Assembly (NCBI RefSeq): GCF_025847275.1
Contig: NZ_JAOZEV010000004.1
Coordinates: 186,001 to 250,000, forward strand
Length of the DNA stretch: 64,000 bases
Source: Flavobacterium frigoritolerans
GTDB taxonomy: Bacteria; Bacteroidota; Bacteroidia; Flavobacteriales; Flavobacteriaceae
Reading direction: 5' to 3'
This document shows, in pieces, positions 53,223 through 62,470 of this stretch. The notes under the pieces were generated by a model, which ran no database searches, was not told the origin of the DNA, and was given only the letters and a program-made list of their open reading frames with translations. How positions within the stretch are numbered: the stretch's first letter is position 1; every line of letters starts with the position of its first letter. Position numbers and translations under genes: made by a program.

Positions 53223-54911
53223 TTACTGAATGTCTTTTAACATTAATTGAGTAGAAATAGTGCCATTCCATTCATTTTCTGAGATGCAATAAGCGGCTTG
53301 AAATGATTTTTGATGCGTTACAAGGTCTAGTTTTTTTCCTAAACCAAATCCTATTGCCGAAATTCCTTCGGAGTTGTTTTGCTTTACAAAAAGTTTAAGA
53401 TGGTCTTCATCTGCTCCCATCGCTTTTGCATAACCTGTATCTTTTATGTTTTTTGTCATAAAAACAGGAGTCATGTTGAGAGGGCCAAAAGGTTCGAACT
53501 GTTTTAAAATCCGAATTAGCTTTGGCGTAATATCTGTAAAATTAATCTCGGCATCAATTTCGATTTCGGGAGTTAACATTTCGGGTAGGATCGTTTTTTC
53601 TACCTGTTTTTCAAAGGCTTCTTTAAACGTTGGATAATTTTCTTCTTTTAGAGTCATTCCTGCTGCATACATATGTCCTCCAAATTGTTCCAAATGTTCA
53701 GCACAGGCATCGAGAGCATTATATACATCAAAACCTTTTACAGAACGAGCAGAAGCAGCGTATTTATCACCACTTTTTGTAAAAACAAGCGTTGGTCGGT
53801 AATACGTTTCTATTAATCTAGAAGCTACAATACCTATGACTCCTTTATGCCAATCCTCCTGAAAAACTACAGTTGAAAATCGATTCTGTTCTTGATTTTT
53901 TTCTATTTGCTGAAAGGCTTCTTTAGTGATTTGTTTGTCCAGATCTTTACGATCAGCATTGTATTTTTCTATTTCGGATGCAAATTGTTGCGCTTGTTCA
54001 AAGTTGAATTCAGTCAACAATTCTACAGCATGATTACCATGTTTAATACGGCCAGCTGCGTTAATTCGTGGAGCTATAATAAAAACGACATCGGTAATGT
54101 CAAGTGATTTTTTCTTTACTTGGTGAACCAAAGCTTTGATTCCAGGTCTTGGATTACTATTGATAACTTGTAAGCCATAATAGGCTAAAACTCTATTTTC
54201 GCCAGTCATGGGTACAATATCTGCAGCAATTGCAGTTGCAACTAAATCTAAGTAAGGAAATAAATCATGAATAGTTTCATTGCGATTAGTTCCTAAAGCC
54301 TGAATTAATTTAAAACCTACACCACAACCACATAACTCATCATAAGGATAAAAACAATCCTCTCTTTTTGGGTCTAAAACTGCAACTGCATCAGGAAGAG
54401 TATCTCCAGGGCGGTGGTGATCACAAATAATGAAATCGATATTTCGTTCTTTTGCGTAAGCGACATGGTCAATAGATTTTATACCACAATCTAGCGCAAT
54501 AATGAGTGAAAATCCATTATCATCGGCAAAATCAATTCCCATAAACGAAACTCCGTATCCTTCGGCGTAACGATCCGGAATATAGGTTGCTACATTTGGA
54601 TAATATGATTTTAAATAAGAAGAAACTAAGGAAACAGCAGTTGTACCATCGACATCATAATCTCCAAAAACGAGGATGTTTTCCTGATTAGCAATTGCTT
54701 TCTCTATTCGGGAAACAGCTTTGTCCATATCTTTCATCAGATAGGGATCATGGAGATGTTCTAACGACGGACGGAAAAAATTTTTAGCATCATCAAAAGT
54801 TTCAATTCCGCGTTGGATTAAAAGTGTTGCAACAAAGTTTTCTACATTTAGTGCTTGTGCTAAATGGTTGATTTTATCTTCAGAAGGTTTTTCTTTTAAT
54901 GTCCAGCGCAT
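53223..54911 (-). CDS. recJ: Single-stranded-DNA-specific 5'-3' exonuclease RecJ
   Basis: The 562-residue DHH-family nuclease has FGDYDVDGTTA (motif I), LDCGIKS, CDHHRPGD (DHH), and in DHHA1 'GRIKHGNHAVEL' and 'FGGHMYAAGMTL'. The metal-binding Asp and His residues are all present. It acts in RecF-type recombination and mismatch repair. The length is normal. Confidence 0.95.
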   Translation of the reverse strand: MRWTLKEKPSEDKINHLAQALNVENFVATLLIQRGIETFDDAKNFFRPSLEHLHDPYLMKDMDKAVSRIEKAIANQENILVFGDYDVDGTTAVSLVSSYLKSYYPNVATYIPDRYAEGYGVSFMGIDFADDNGFSLIIALDCGIKSIDHVAYAKERNIDFIICDHHRPGDTLPDAVAVLDPKREDCFYPYDELCGCGVGFKLIQALGTNRNETIHDLFPYLDLVATAIAADIVPMTGENRVLAYYGLQVINSNPRPGIKALVHQVKKKSLDITDVVFIIAPRINAAGRIKHGNHAVELLTEFNFEQAQQFASEIEKYNADRKDLDKQITKEAFQQIEKNQEQNRFSTVVFQEDWHKGVIGIVASRLIETYYRPTLVFTKSGDKYAASARSVKGFDVYNALDACAEHLEQFGGHMYAAGMTLKEENYPTFKEAFEKQVEKTILPEMLTPEIEIDAEINFTDITPKLIRILKQFEPFGPLNMTPVFMTKNIKDTGYAKAMGADEDHLKLFVKQNNSEGISAIGFGLGKKLDLVTHQKSFQAAYCISENEWNGTISTQLMLKDIQ

Positions 54912-55003
54912 TTAGATTTCAGATTTTAGGTGTTGATTTTATATTTGTCAAAGTTTTGAGCCAAGAGTGAAAGGAATTTCATAAAAGTTCAAGTTTAAAG
55001 CAG

Positions 55004-55144
55004 GTTTTACACAAACTTGTCATTTCGACGAAGGAGAAATCTCCACGAGTAGCTCGACAATTTAAGAAAAAAACTGTGAGTTAGTTTCTTACGAAGATTT
55101 CTCCTTCGTCGAAATGACAAGTTTGGGACTGTTTTGTGTAAAAC
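55004..55144. repeat. Large intergenic inverted repeat (30-base perfect arms)
   Basis: The arms 55013-55042 and 55095-55124 are perfect 30-base complements containing GTCATTTCGACGAAGGAGAA. The outer sequences GTTTTACACAAA (55004) and TTTTGTGTAAAAC (55132-55144) extend the symmetry across a short asymmetric insert. It lies between recJ (start 54911) and the HopJ gene end. It has no coding content. Confidence 0.8.
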
Positions 55145-55207
55145 TAAAGTTTCTTTCAGTCTTGGTTTTGAACTTTGACAAAGATTATGAATGAGAATAT
55201 TGTAAAC

Positions 55208-55278
55208 TTTGTCAAATCGAGCGGAGTCGAGATTCTTTATTTAACTAGAGCAGTTTCGACTCCGCTCAATCTGACAAA
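55208..55278. repeat. Intergenic inverted repeat with GAGCGGAGTCGA core
   Basis: The arms 55208-55230 and 55256-55278 (23 bases) match with two mismatches that are G-U compatible in RNA. The core GAGCGGAGTCGA recurs at 55684-55728. It lies 17 bases past the HopJ-gene stop and may act as its transcript end. Confidence 0.75.
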
Positions 55279-55295
55279 AGTAAATACCTGTTTTT

Positions 55296-55640
55296 TTATT
55301 TCAATTCCAAAGCAGTTCCTTCAAACTTAATTCCGTTCCAACCAGTGTTTATGAAATTACGTATGTTCTGATGATTGGTTCCGTTTGGATCTCCAAGAAC
55401 TTCTTCGAAGTAATAAGCACCAAAGCAAGCTAAGGTTTCTTGTACAGACAGATTTTGTAATTGTGCGAAAGCAAATAGTTTACAAGAACCTGAGTTTTCA
55501 CCTGCAGCATTGTGTTGCGTTCCGTTTTGGAAAGCAGCTGGAGTAAATGTGTAGTTTTCTTCGATTACTGCAATAGTTTCAGGAAAAGTTATTTCGGTTG
55601 GAGTTTGTTTTAGTTTTTCTAAAAAGGCTTGTATACTCAT
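55296..55640 (-). CDS. HopJ-family protein
   Basis: The start chosen is MSIQAFLEKL (114 residues); a longer frame from 55736 would translate the adjacent repeat. 'ENYTFTPAAFQNGTQHNAAGENSGSCKLFAFA' followed by 'FGAYYFEEVLGDPNGTNHQNIRNF' is the HopJ type III effector family signature. These proteins are widespread in bacteria without type III secretion, and no secretion genes are seen here, so an ordinary cytosolic role is likely. It is flanked by inverted repeats on both sides. Confidence 0.85.
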   Translation of the reverse strand: MSIQAFLEKLKQTPTEITFPETIAVIEENYTFTPAAFQNGTQHNAAGENSGSCKLFAFAQLQNLSVQETLACFGAYYFEEVLGDPNGTNHQNIRNFINTGWNGIKFEGTALELK

Positions 55641-55683
55641 ATTATGTTGTATTAATATCTTTAAAATGATCTTAATTGTCTGT

Positions 55684-55728
55684 TCGAGCGGAGTCGAGAA
55701 CCAATTGCTGCATCTCGACTTTGCTCGA
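55684..55728. repeat. Inverted repeat upstream of the HopJ gene
   Basis: TCGAGCGGAGTCGAGA (55684-55699) faces TCTCGACTTTGCTCGA (55713-55728). The two mismatches are G-U compatible. It shares its core word with the element at 55208-55278. Confidence 0.75.
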
Positions 55729-55760
55729 TGTGACAAAATGGTATTTGAACTAACATCGTG

Positions 55761-56492
55761 TTAATTTTCTTCTTCTTCTTCTGTATCCTTAGAAAATTTA
55801 CTTTTCTTAGGTTCTTTTATTATTGTTTTTCCAGCAACTACTACGACAATTTCTCCGCGTGGTGCTGTTTTTTCAAAATGAGCTACTACTTCTTTAGCAG
55901 TTCCGCGAACATTTTCTTCATGTAGTTTTGATAATTCTCTGCACACGCAAACTTGTCTATCTTCGCCAAAATAAATGATAAATTCAGCCAGTGTTTTTAC
56001 TAATTTATGTGGAGAAACATACAAAATCATGGTTCTGGTTTCTTCGGCAAGAGCCAAATAACGAGTTTGTCTTCCTTTTTTATCAGGCAAGAAGCCTTCA
56101 AAAACAAACTTATCATTTGGTAATCCGCTATTTACCAATGCAGGAACAAAAGCCGTTGCGCCTGGTAAACATTCTACTTCGATTTTATTTTCGACACAAG
56201 CACGAGTAAGCAAAAAACCAGGATCGGATATTGCAGGAGTTCCCGCATCCGAAATTAAGGCAATGGTTTCTCCAGCTTTTAATCTTGCAATTAAATTTTC
56301 GGTAGTTTTATGTTCGTTATGCATGTGATGGCTGTACATATGGGTACCGATCTCAAAATGTTTTAAGAGTTTGCCACTTGTACGAGTATCTTCGGCTAAA
56401 ATTAAATCTACTTCTTTAAGAATGCGAATGGCTCGAAAAGTCATGTCTTCTAGGTTGCCAATAGGCGTGGGAACGATATATAATTTAGACAT
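55761..56492 (-). CDS. rsmI: 16S rRNA (cytidine-1402) 2'-O-methyltransferase
   Basis: The 243-residue SAM methyltransferase of the tetrapyrrole-methylase fold starts MSKLYIVPTPIGNLEDMTFRA. Motifs are AEDTRTSGKLL, LISDAGTPAISDPGF (SAM binding), LPGATAFVPALVNSGLP and APRGEIVVVV. It modifies C1402 of 16S rRNA at the decoding centre. The tail EPKKSKFSKDTEEEEEN is strongly charged. Confidence 0.95.
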   Translation of the reverse strand: MSKLYIVPTPIGNLEDMTFRAIRILKEVDLILAEDTRTSGKLLKHFEIGTHMYSHHMHNEHKTTENLIARLKAGETIALISDAGTPAISDPGFLLTRACVENKIEVECLPGATAFVPALVNSGLPNDKFVFEGFLPDKKGRQTRYLALAEETRTMILYVSPHKLVKTLAEFIIYFGEDRQVCVCRELSKLHEENVRGTAKEVVAHFEKTAPRGEIVVVVAGKTIIKEPKKSKFSKDTEEEEEN

Positions 56493-56510
56493 ATTTTTTT
56501 TTAATATTTA

Positions 56511-56596
56511 AATACAGATTGCAGGAATTAGCACGAATGATTAGAATGTTAAAAATTTCGTGAAAATAAATTAGTGTGAATCTGTGAAATTCGTGT
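56511..56596. repeat. Imperfect inverted repeat between rsmI and the acidic-protein gene
   Basis: ACAGATT (56514-56520) faces AATCTGT (56579-56585). AATTAGCACGAAT on the left has related complementary words on the right (TTAGTGTGAA, ATTCGTG). It ends at the stop codon of the next minus-strand gene. Confidence 0.5.
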
Positions 56597-57652
56597 TTAT
56601 GAGAATTTTTTCTCGATAATACCTACGAAACGTTCTGCATATTCGTCTTTTCCTTCCCAGTTGTTATAATCTGGTTTTACCATGCTTTCAAGAAATTCAT
56701 TGGCTTCACCAAAACTATCAAATGTGATTAATTGATTTAAAACACGATTATAGTCTTCGGGACTATTTCCAAAAAGATGTTTTGTAAATGCAATACGGTC
56801 ATTAAGATCAATATGAAATCCCTTAGAAAGTTTTTCGTTTAAAGAAACAGGTTTAGGTTCTTCTAAAACTGCTGTTGTGGCTACTATCTCTTTCTTTTTT
56901 TCTTTAAATTCTGTTGGAGCAGGCGGAGTTGGAGCAGGAGATACTGCTTCAAAACTATCTACTTTTACAAATTGTGCATTGCTATAATCGATCCCCATTA
57001 AATCTTCGAACGAAATATGAACAACATCTGATTTTTCTGGAGTTTCGTCTTTTACTTCTGGAGTAAAATCAAATGAAGGAATGAAATTTGCAATTGGAGT
57101 TTCTGCTTCTTCAATTTTTTCTTCTTTAACAGATTCTTCAATAGATTTTTCAACGGCTATTGGTTCAGGAGCTTCTACGACAACTTCTTCAATAATTTCT
57201 TCTGTTTTACTTTCGACTGTTTCTTTTAAAAAGGGCTCAGGAATCTCTTCTGTAGATTCTGGGATTTCTGCAATAACCTCTTCTTCTATAATCTCTTCAA
57301 TTTTGCTTTCGATTACTTCATTAACTACTGGTTCAGGAATCTCTTCGATAGGAGTTTCTAGAACTTCATTTACAATGATTTCTTCTTTTGCAATTGGTTC
57401 TTCAATTATAATAACTTTTTCAGATTGAATTACTTCTTCTTTTTCAAATGCAGTTTCAATTGTAGCATCTATCTGACCGCGACCAATAGTTGGTTTAGTA
57501 TCTTCAAAATTCTCATCAATAAATTTTAAAACGGCTAATTTTTCATATAATTTCTGCGTTTCAAGATATAATTGATTGATATCGGACTTATTTTTAAGTT
57601 TTAAAATTCGATGTGCAATGCTGATTAAATCGGCTTCCAATTTTTTTTTCAT
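56597..57652 (-). CDS. Acidic low-complexity protein of unknown function
   Basis: The 351-residue protein has three parts. The N-terminal helix (1-55, rich in Lys/Leu) is followed by a repetitive acidic region (about 70-185) with the iterated unit E(E)IPEP-x-x-x-E-x-(I/V)-ES-K-x-EEIIEE, and a Pro/Thr linker. The C-terminal domain (about 265-351, LNEKLSKGFHIDLNDRIAFTKHLFG...) looks globular. The last part resembles a conserved Flavobacteriia domain but I cannot name it. There is no signal peptide. It is divergent from tdk. Confidence 0.8.
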   Translation of the reverse strand: MKKKLEADLISIAHRILKLKNKSDINQLYLETQKLYEKLAVLKFIDENFEDTKPTIGRGQIDATIETAFEKEEVIQSEKVIIIEEPIAKEEIIVNEVLETPIEEIPEPVVNEVIESKIEEIIEEEVIAEIPESTEEIPEPFLKETVESKTEEIIEEVVVEAPEPIAVEKSIEESVKEEKIEEAETPIANFIPSFDFTPEVKDETPEKSDVVHISFEDLMGIDYSNAQFVKVDSFEAVSPAPTPPAPTEFKEKKKEIVATTAVLEEPKPVSLNEKLSKGFHIDLNDRIAFTKHLFGNSPEDYNRVLNQLITFDSFGEANEFLESMVKPDYNNWEGKDEYAERFVGIIEKKFS

Positions 57653-57896
57653 AACGTTTGAAAATTATAATGAGTTAGGCATGTTTATTAATGTGTATTC
57701 TTTTGAATGAAATCAAAAAATGAAAGAAACATTGTGCAATATTCTTTTTATTTATTTAAATATTTGCTCTTGAATCTTCGATTTGATAAAAATTTTCTAC
57801 TTTTGAAAAAACGTAAAAGCATTGAATTTTTATGTTGATTTATTACTTGTACAAAGTAATGAAAACTATTCATTTTTAAAGGTAGAAAAATACAAA

Positions 57897-58487
57897 ATGT
57901 TTCTCGAAAATACAGTAAATCACAAAGAACAATTTGGTTGGATTGAAGTTATTTGTGGGTCAATGTTTTCGGGTAAAACCGAAGAGTTAATCCGCAGATT
58001 AAAACGTGCTCAATTTGCCAAACAAAAAATCGAAATTTTTAAACCTGCTATTGATACCCGCTATCATGACGAAATGGTTGTGTCGCATGACGCAAACGAA
58101 ATTCGTTCAACACCGGTTCCTGCAGCAGCCAATATTGCTATTCTTGCACAAGGCTGTGATGTTATTGGTATTGATGAAGCTCAGTTTTTTGACGATGAAA
58201 TTATTACAGTCTGTAATGACCTTGCTAATCAAGGAATTCGTGTAATAGTTGCAGGATTAGATATGGATTTTAAAGGAAACCCGTTTGGTCCGATGCCAGG
58301 ACTTATGGCAACTGCCGAATATGTGACCAAAGTGCATGCGGTTTGTACAAGAACAGGAAATCTTGCTAATTATAGCTTTCGTAAGACAGATAATGATAAA
58401 TTGGTCATGTTGGGTGAAACCGAAGAATATGAGCCATTAAGTCGTGCAGCATATTATAATGCAATGAAAAAAAATCAGGAAAAATAA
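57897..58487 (+). CDS. tdk: Thymidine kinase (type II), lacking the usual zinc cysteines
   Basis: From [12 protein letters not shown] (ATG 57897) the protein has 196 residues; the upstream extension from 57822 has no family similarity. The P-loop is [15 protein letters not shown], with IDEAQFFDD (Walker B and base) and [15 protein letters not shown] following. Type II kinases usually bind zinc with two Cys pairs. Here the positions read CTRTGN and EPLSRAAYY, so only one Cys remains. It phosphorylates thymidine for salvage. Confidence 0.94.
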   Translation: MFLENTVNHKEQFGWIEVICGSMFSGKTEELIRRLKRAQFAKQKIEIFKPAIDTRYHDEMVVSHDANEIRSTPVPAAANIAILAQGCDVIGIDEAQFFDDEIITVCNDLANQGIRVIVAGLDMDFKGNPFGPMPGLMATAEYVTKVHAVCTRTGNLANYSFRKTDNDKLVMLGETEEYEPLSRAAYYNAMKKNQEK

Positions 58488-58535
58488 GATTGTTTTTTTT
58501 GATATTCTGAATAATGTTTTAAACTAAAAGAGGCA

Positions 58536-58973
58536 ATGCAAGAAAAAGAGAGTAAAAGAAAACAGAATATTTGGTTATTAGTTACAATTGGTATTGCAGT
58601 TGTTTTGGTGGGCTTCTTTCAATTTTATTTTTATGAAAGTGCCGCTGAAGTAAAAACAGAAGTAAAAGAATTGGTAGGTAAGTATAATAAAAATTGCCCT
58701 TTAACAATTCAAGAAGGAATTCGTTTAGACAGTGTAAGTTTACATGAGGAAAAAGTTGTTCAATATAATCTAACATTGCTAAATGTGGAAAAAGAAACAG
58801 CTGATGTTGCGGTTATACATGAAGAAATTGAAAAAAGTTTGTTGAGTACAGCCAAAGCAAATTCAGGGCTTGAAGTTTTTAGGGAAAATGATTTCACATT
58901 GGTTTATAGTTATAATGACAAAAAGAAAGCGTTTTTGTTTAAAGTTACAATTCTGCCAAGTCAGTATAAATAA
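58536..58973 (+). CDS. Single-pass membrane protein of unknown function
   Basis: The 145-residue protein has a basic cytosolic start (MQEKESKRKQN), one TM helix (about 12-32) and an exterior domain (about 35-145) that alternates strands and helices (TIQEGIRLDSVSL, VVQYNLTLLNVE, FTLVYSYNDKKKAFLFKVTI). The 'Y(N/S)...F.V...P' end and lack of catalytic residues suggest a small periplasmic binding or adaptor domain. It is probably co-transcribed with tdk (48-base gap). Confidence 0.75.
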   Translation: MQEKESKRKQNIWLLVTIGIAVVLVGFFQFYFYESAAEVKTEVKELVGKYNKNCPLTIQEGIRLDSVSLHEEKVVQYNLTLLNVEKETADVAVIHEEIEKSLLSTAKANSGLEVFRENDFTLVYSYNDKKKAFLFKVTILPSQYK

Positions 58974-58988
58974 GTAATTTTTATATAA

Positions 58989-59029
58989 GAAAAAACCCGA
59001 CAGGTTCTTGAAACTTGTCGGGTTTTTTT
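58989..59029. terminator. Bidirectional terminator before rpoN
   Basis: AAAAACCCGACA pairs with TGTCGGGTTTTT, with a partly paired loop. T and A tracts on both sides serve the convergent genes. Confidence 0.9.
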
Positions 59030-59050
59030 ATGTTTTTAAAATATAAATAA

Positions 59051-60514
59051 TTACATTTTCTTACGCATTCTCGCTACAGGAATATCAAGTTGCTCACGGT
59101 ATTTTGCAATAGTTCTTCTGGCAATAGGATATCCTTTTTCCTTTAGAATTTCGGCAAGTTGATCATCTGGAAGCGGTTTCTTTTTATCTTCTTCTTCAAT
59201 TGTATTTTGTAAAATTTTCTTGATTTCCAAAGTCGATACATCTTCACCCTGATCATTCTTCATCGCTTCCGAAAAGAATTCTTTTATCAGTTTTGTTCCA
59301 TAGGGAGTTTCTACATATTTGCTGTTGGCAACACGCGAAATAGTCGAAATATCTAACCCAACCATATCGGCGATATCCTTAAGAATCATCGGTTTTAGCT
59401 TGGTTTCATCACCATCTAGAAAATATTCTTCCTGATAATGCATTATTGCATTCATGGTTACGTATAATGTTTCCTGACGTTGGCGAATAGCATCTATAAA
59501 CCATTTAGCAGAATCCAGTTTTTGTTTTATAAATTGTACTGCATCTTTTTGTGCTGTCGATTTATCTCTGGAATCTTTATAGGTCTGCATCATTTCCTGA
59601 TAATCTTTGGAAACATGTAGTGATGGGGCGTTTCTTCCGTTTAAGGTTAATTCAAGCTCGCCATCAACAATACGGATCGCAAAATCGGGAACTACATTCT
59701 CAGTAACTTTATTGTTTCCTGTAAATGCGCCTCCTGGCTTTGGGTTTAATCGTTCTATTTCATGAACTGCTTTTTTAAGCTGTTCATTCGAAACATTGTA
59801 TTTCTGTAACAGTTTATCGTAATGCTTTTTGGTAAAAGCATCAAATTGATTTTCGATAATATCGATTGCCAATTCTACATACTCTGTTGGAGTTCTGTGT
59901 TTTAATTGTAGTAATAAACATTCCTGTAAATCACGTGCTCCAACACCTGAAGGCTCTAGTTCGTGTATTACATGCAACATTTTTTCAACCGTTGCTTCAT
60001 CGGTATAAATACCTTGCGTAAAAGCCATATCATCTACAATGTCTGGAATACTTCTTCGTATGTATCCCATATCATCGATGCTTCCTACAAGGAATTCGGC
60101 TATTTCACGCTCTTCATCATTTAAGATAAAAGTATTTAACTGATTGATTAAATCTTGATGGAAGCTAACTGGTGATGCAAATGGAGTTTCACGCTCTTGA
60201 TCATCATCACTATAGTTATTCGCCTGAGTTTTGTAATCTGGAGTATCGTCGTCGCTTAAATATTCGTCAATGTTAATATCATCTGCTTCGATTCTGTCTG
60301 ATTCTGCGTCATCATAATCATCATATTCTTCATTCGCAAATTCATCCGCTTCGTACTCTTCTTCTTTTCCGGCTTCTAAAGCTGGATTTTCGTTCATTTC
60401 TTCTAATAAACGCTGTTCAAATGCTTGCGTAGGCAATTGAATTAACTTCATCAGCTGAATTTGCTGTGGAGATAATTTTTGAGATAATTTTAAATTTAAA
60501 AATTGCTTTAGCAT
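59051..60514 (-). CDS. rpoN: RNA polymerase sigma-54 factor
   Basis: The 487-residue factor starts MLKQFLNLKLSQKLSPQQIQLMKLIQLP, the activator-interacting region I. An acidic region II (about 50-115) follows, then the core-binding domain and the C-terminal RpoN box ARRTIAKYREQL. It directs polymerase to -24/-12 promoters and needs NtrC-type activators such as the one at 38585-39916. The start lies directly beside the 8-base-word repeat. Confidence 0.97.
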   Translation of the reverse strand: MLKQFLNLKLSQKLSPQQIQLMKLIQLPTQAFEQRLLEEMNENPALEAGKEEEYEADEFANEEYDDYDDAESDRIEADDINIDEYLSDDDTPDYKTQANNYSDDDQERETPFASPVSFHQDLINQLNTFILNDEEREIAEFLVGSIDDMGYIRRSIPDIVDDMAFTQGIYTDEATVEKMLHVIHELEPSGVGARDLQECLLLQLKHRTPTEYVELAIDIIENQFDAFTKKHYDKLLQKYNVSNEQLKKAVHEIERLNPKPGGAFTGNNKVTENVVPDFAIRIVDGELELTLNGRNAPSLHVSKDYQEMMQTYKDSRDKSTAQKDAVQFIKQKLDSAKWFIDAIRQRQETLYVTMNAIMHYQEEYFLDGDETKLKPMILKDIADMVGLDISTISRVANSKYVETPYGTKLIKEFFSEAMKNDQGEDVSTLEIKKILQNTIEEEDKKKPLPDDQLAEILKEKGYPIARRTIAKYREQLDIPVARMRKKM

Positions 60515-60521
60515 AAAAAAG

Positions 60522-60651
60522 TGACTAAGTTACTAAGGCACTAAGGCGCTGAGTATCTTTATTATTGACGAATTAAATTCGAATTAAAATTATTTTTTCA
60601 TTTCAGTTTTAAAAACTTAGAACCTTAGTACCTCAGTGACTGAGTGTCTTA
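60522..60651. repeat. 8-base iterated inverted repeat between asnS and rpoN
   Basis: The left part has four consecutive 8-base units at 60522-60553: TGACTAAG, TTACTAAG, GCACTAAG, GCGCTGAG. The right part has CTTAGAAC, CTTAGTAC, CTCAGTGA and CTGAGTGT at 60616-60647. The halves are complementary in register. The element fills nearly the whole space between the asnS stop and the rpoN start. Confidence 0.8.
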
Positions 60652-60653
60652 TG

Positions 60654-62102
60654 TTAAAATTCTGCATTTCCAGGAGTTCTTGGGAAAGGAATTACGTCAC
60701 GTATGTTTGTCATTCCGGTTACAAACAATACCAAACGCTCAAAGCCTAAACCAAAACCTGAGTGTGTTGCCGAACCAAATCTTCTAGTATCTAAATACCA
60801 TGATAATTCTTCTTCGTCGATTTCTAAGGCTTTCATTTTTTCGATTAAAACGTCATAGCGCTCTTCTCTTTCAGAACCTCCTACGATTTCTCCAATTCCA
60901 GGGAAAAGGATATCCATTGCACGAACTGTTTCTCTTCCTGGTTCAGTGTTGTCATTCAAACGCATGTAAAACGCTTTAATGTTTGCTGGGTAATCAAATA
61001 AAATTACTGGACATTTAAAGTGTTTTTCAACTAAATAACGTTCGTGTTCTGATTGTAAATCAGCTCCCCATTCGTTGATGATGTATTGGAATTTTTTCTT
61101 TTTATTAGGAGTTGAATCTCTCAAAATATCTATTGCTTCAGTATAAGAAACACGTTTGAAATTGTTTTCTAATACGAAGTTTAATTTCTCTAATAAAGCC
61201 ATTTCGCTTCTTTCTGCCTGAGGTTTTGATTTTTCTTCGTCTAGTAATCTAGTTTCTAAAAATTTCAAATCATCCTGACATTTGTCTAATGCATATTTAA
61301 TTACGTACTGAATAAAATCTTCAGCCAAATCCATATTGTCATCCAAATCATTAAAAGCAACTTCTGGCTCAATCATCCAAAACTCAGCCAAATGGCGAGA
61401 AGTATTTGAGTTTTCTGCTCTAAAAGTTGGTCCAAAAGTATAAATCTGGCCTAAAGCCATTGCATAAGTTTCTCCTTCTAGTTGTCCAGAAACCGTTAAG
61501 TTTGTTTCTTTTTCGAAAAAATCTTCTTTATAATTTACTTTTCCATCTTCTGTTCTTGGTGTGTTGTCAAAAGGCAAAGCGGTAACTTTAAACATTTCTC
61601 CAGCACCTTCAGCATCAGAACCAGTGATGATTGGTGTGTTTACATATACAAAACCTTTTTCTTGAAAATAGCTATGTACAGCATATGATAATACTGAACG
61701 AACACGCATTATTGCTCCAAACATATTGGTACGTACACGCAAATGTGCATTTTCACGTAAGAAGTCTAAGCTTGGTTTATTTTTTGGCTGTATCGGAAAT
61801 TTTTCAGCATCTGAATCTCCTAATATTTCTAGTTTTGAAACCTGAATTTCAACATTCTGACCAGCACCTTTACTTTCTATCAAAGTTCCAGTTACTGAAA
61901 CCGCAGCACCAGTAGTAACTCTTCTTAAAGTTTCATCTGGTGTATTCTCAAAATCAACAACACATTGTATATTATTAATGGTAGATCCGTCATTAAGTGC
62001 AATAAATTGATTGTTTCTAAATGTTCTCACCCAACCTTTTGCATTTACTTCCTGAAGCGTCTTTGTACCGTTTAGTAAGTCTTTAACTTTAGTATGTTTC
62101 AT
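60654..62102 (-). CDS. asnS: Asparaginyl-tRNA synthetase
   Basis: The 482-residue class IIb synthetase has an N-terminal OB-fold (about 1-100, [18 protein letters not shown]), motif 2 in [26 protein letters not shown] and motif 3 in [15 protein letters not shown]. The ending GNAEF is typical of AsnRS. It charges tRNA-Asn directly. Confidence 0.97.
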   Translation of the reverse strand: MKHTKVKDLLNGTKTLQEVNAKGWVRTFRNNQFIALNDGSTINNIQCVVDFENTPDETLRRVTTGAAVSVTGTLIESKGAGQNVEIQVSKLEILGDSDAEKFPIQPKNKPSLDFLRENAHLRVRTNMFGAIMRVRSVLSYAVHSYFQEKGFVYVNTPIITGSDAEGAGEMFKVTALPFDNTPRTEDGKVNYKEDFFEKETNLTVSGQLEGETYAMALGQIYTFGPTFRAENSNTSRHLAEFWMIEPEVAFNDLDDNMDLAEDFIQYVIKYALDKCQDDLKFLETRLLDEEKSKPQAERSEMALLEKLNFVLENNFKRVSYTEAIDILRDSTPNKKKKFQYIINEWGADLQSEHERYLVEKHFKCPVILFDYPANIKAFYMRLNDNTEPGRETVRAMDILFPGIGEIVGGSEREERYDVLIEKMKALEIDEEELSWYLDTRRFGSATHSGFGLGFERLVLFVTGMTNIRDVIPFPRTPGNAEF

Positions 62103-62380
62103 TTTAAGTATAAAATTGATATTAAAAATTGTCTTTCAATCGAATTGCAAATATAATCGAAATGTTTGTAAATGCCATAAGGAGTCAATTGTAATTAGAA
62201 AATGTGTCGATTTGGTATTTGGTTAATTAGAAAAAGGGAAATGTGTCAATGAGTAAATGTATCAATTTTATAAGGTTTCTTTTAATCTTGTATATATGAT
62301 TAATTTTTGTTGCTATCTAGCTTATAAGATACTGTACCGTTATGCTAAGAGGTTTTTAATTGTATAACATAGTAAAAACA

Positions 62381-62416
62381 AAAACCTCAATAGATTTAAA
62401 AATCTATCGAGGTTTT
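62381..62416 (-). terminator. Terminator of the zinc peptidase gene
   Basis: AAAACCTC and GAGGTTTT close a stem with an inner TAGATTT/AATCTA helix. It lies 55 bases past the stop codon on the minus strand. The rest of 62103-62470 shows nothing recognisable. Confidence 0.75.
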
Positions 62417-62470
62417 ATAAAATTAGTTCATCGAGCAATTATCTCATTTTCTAATTGGCACATTTTATCA

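Noticed and set aside
55296..55640. Virulence effector (HopJ is named as a type III effector)
   Set aside because: The family is widespread in bacteria without type III secretion, and nothing nearby encodes a secretion system. The name alone is not evidence.
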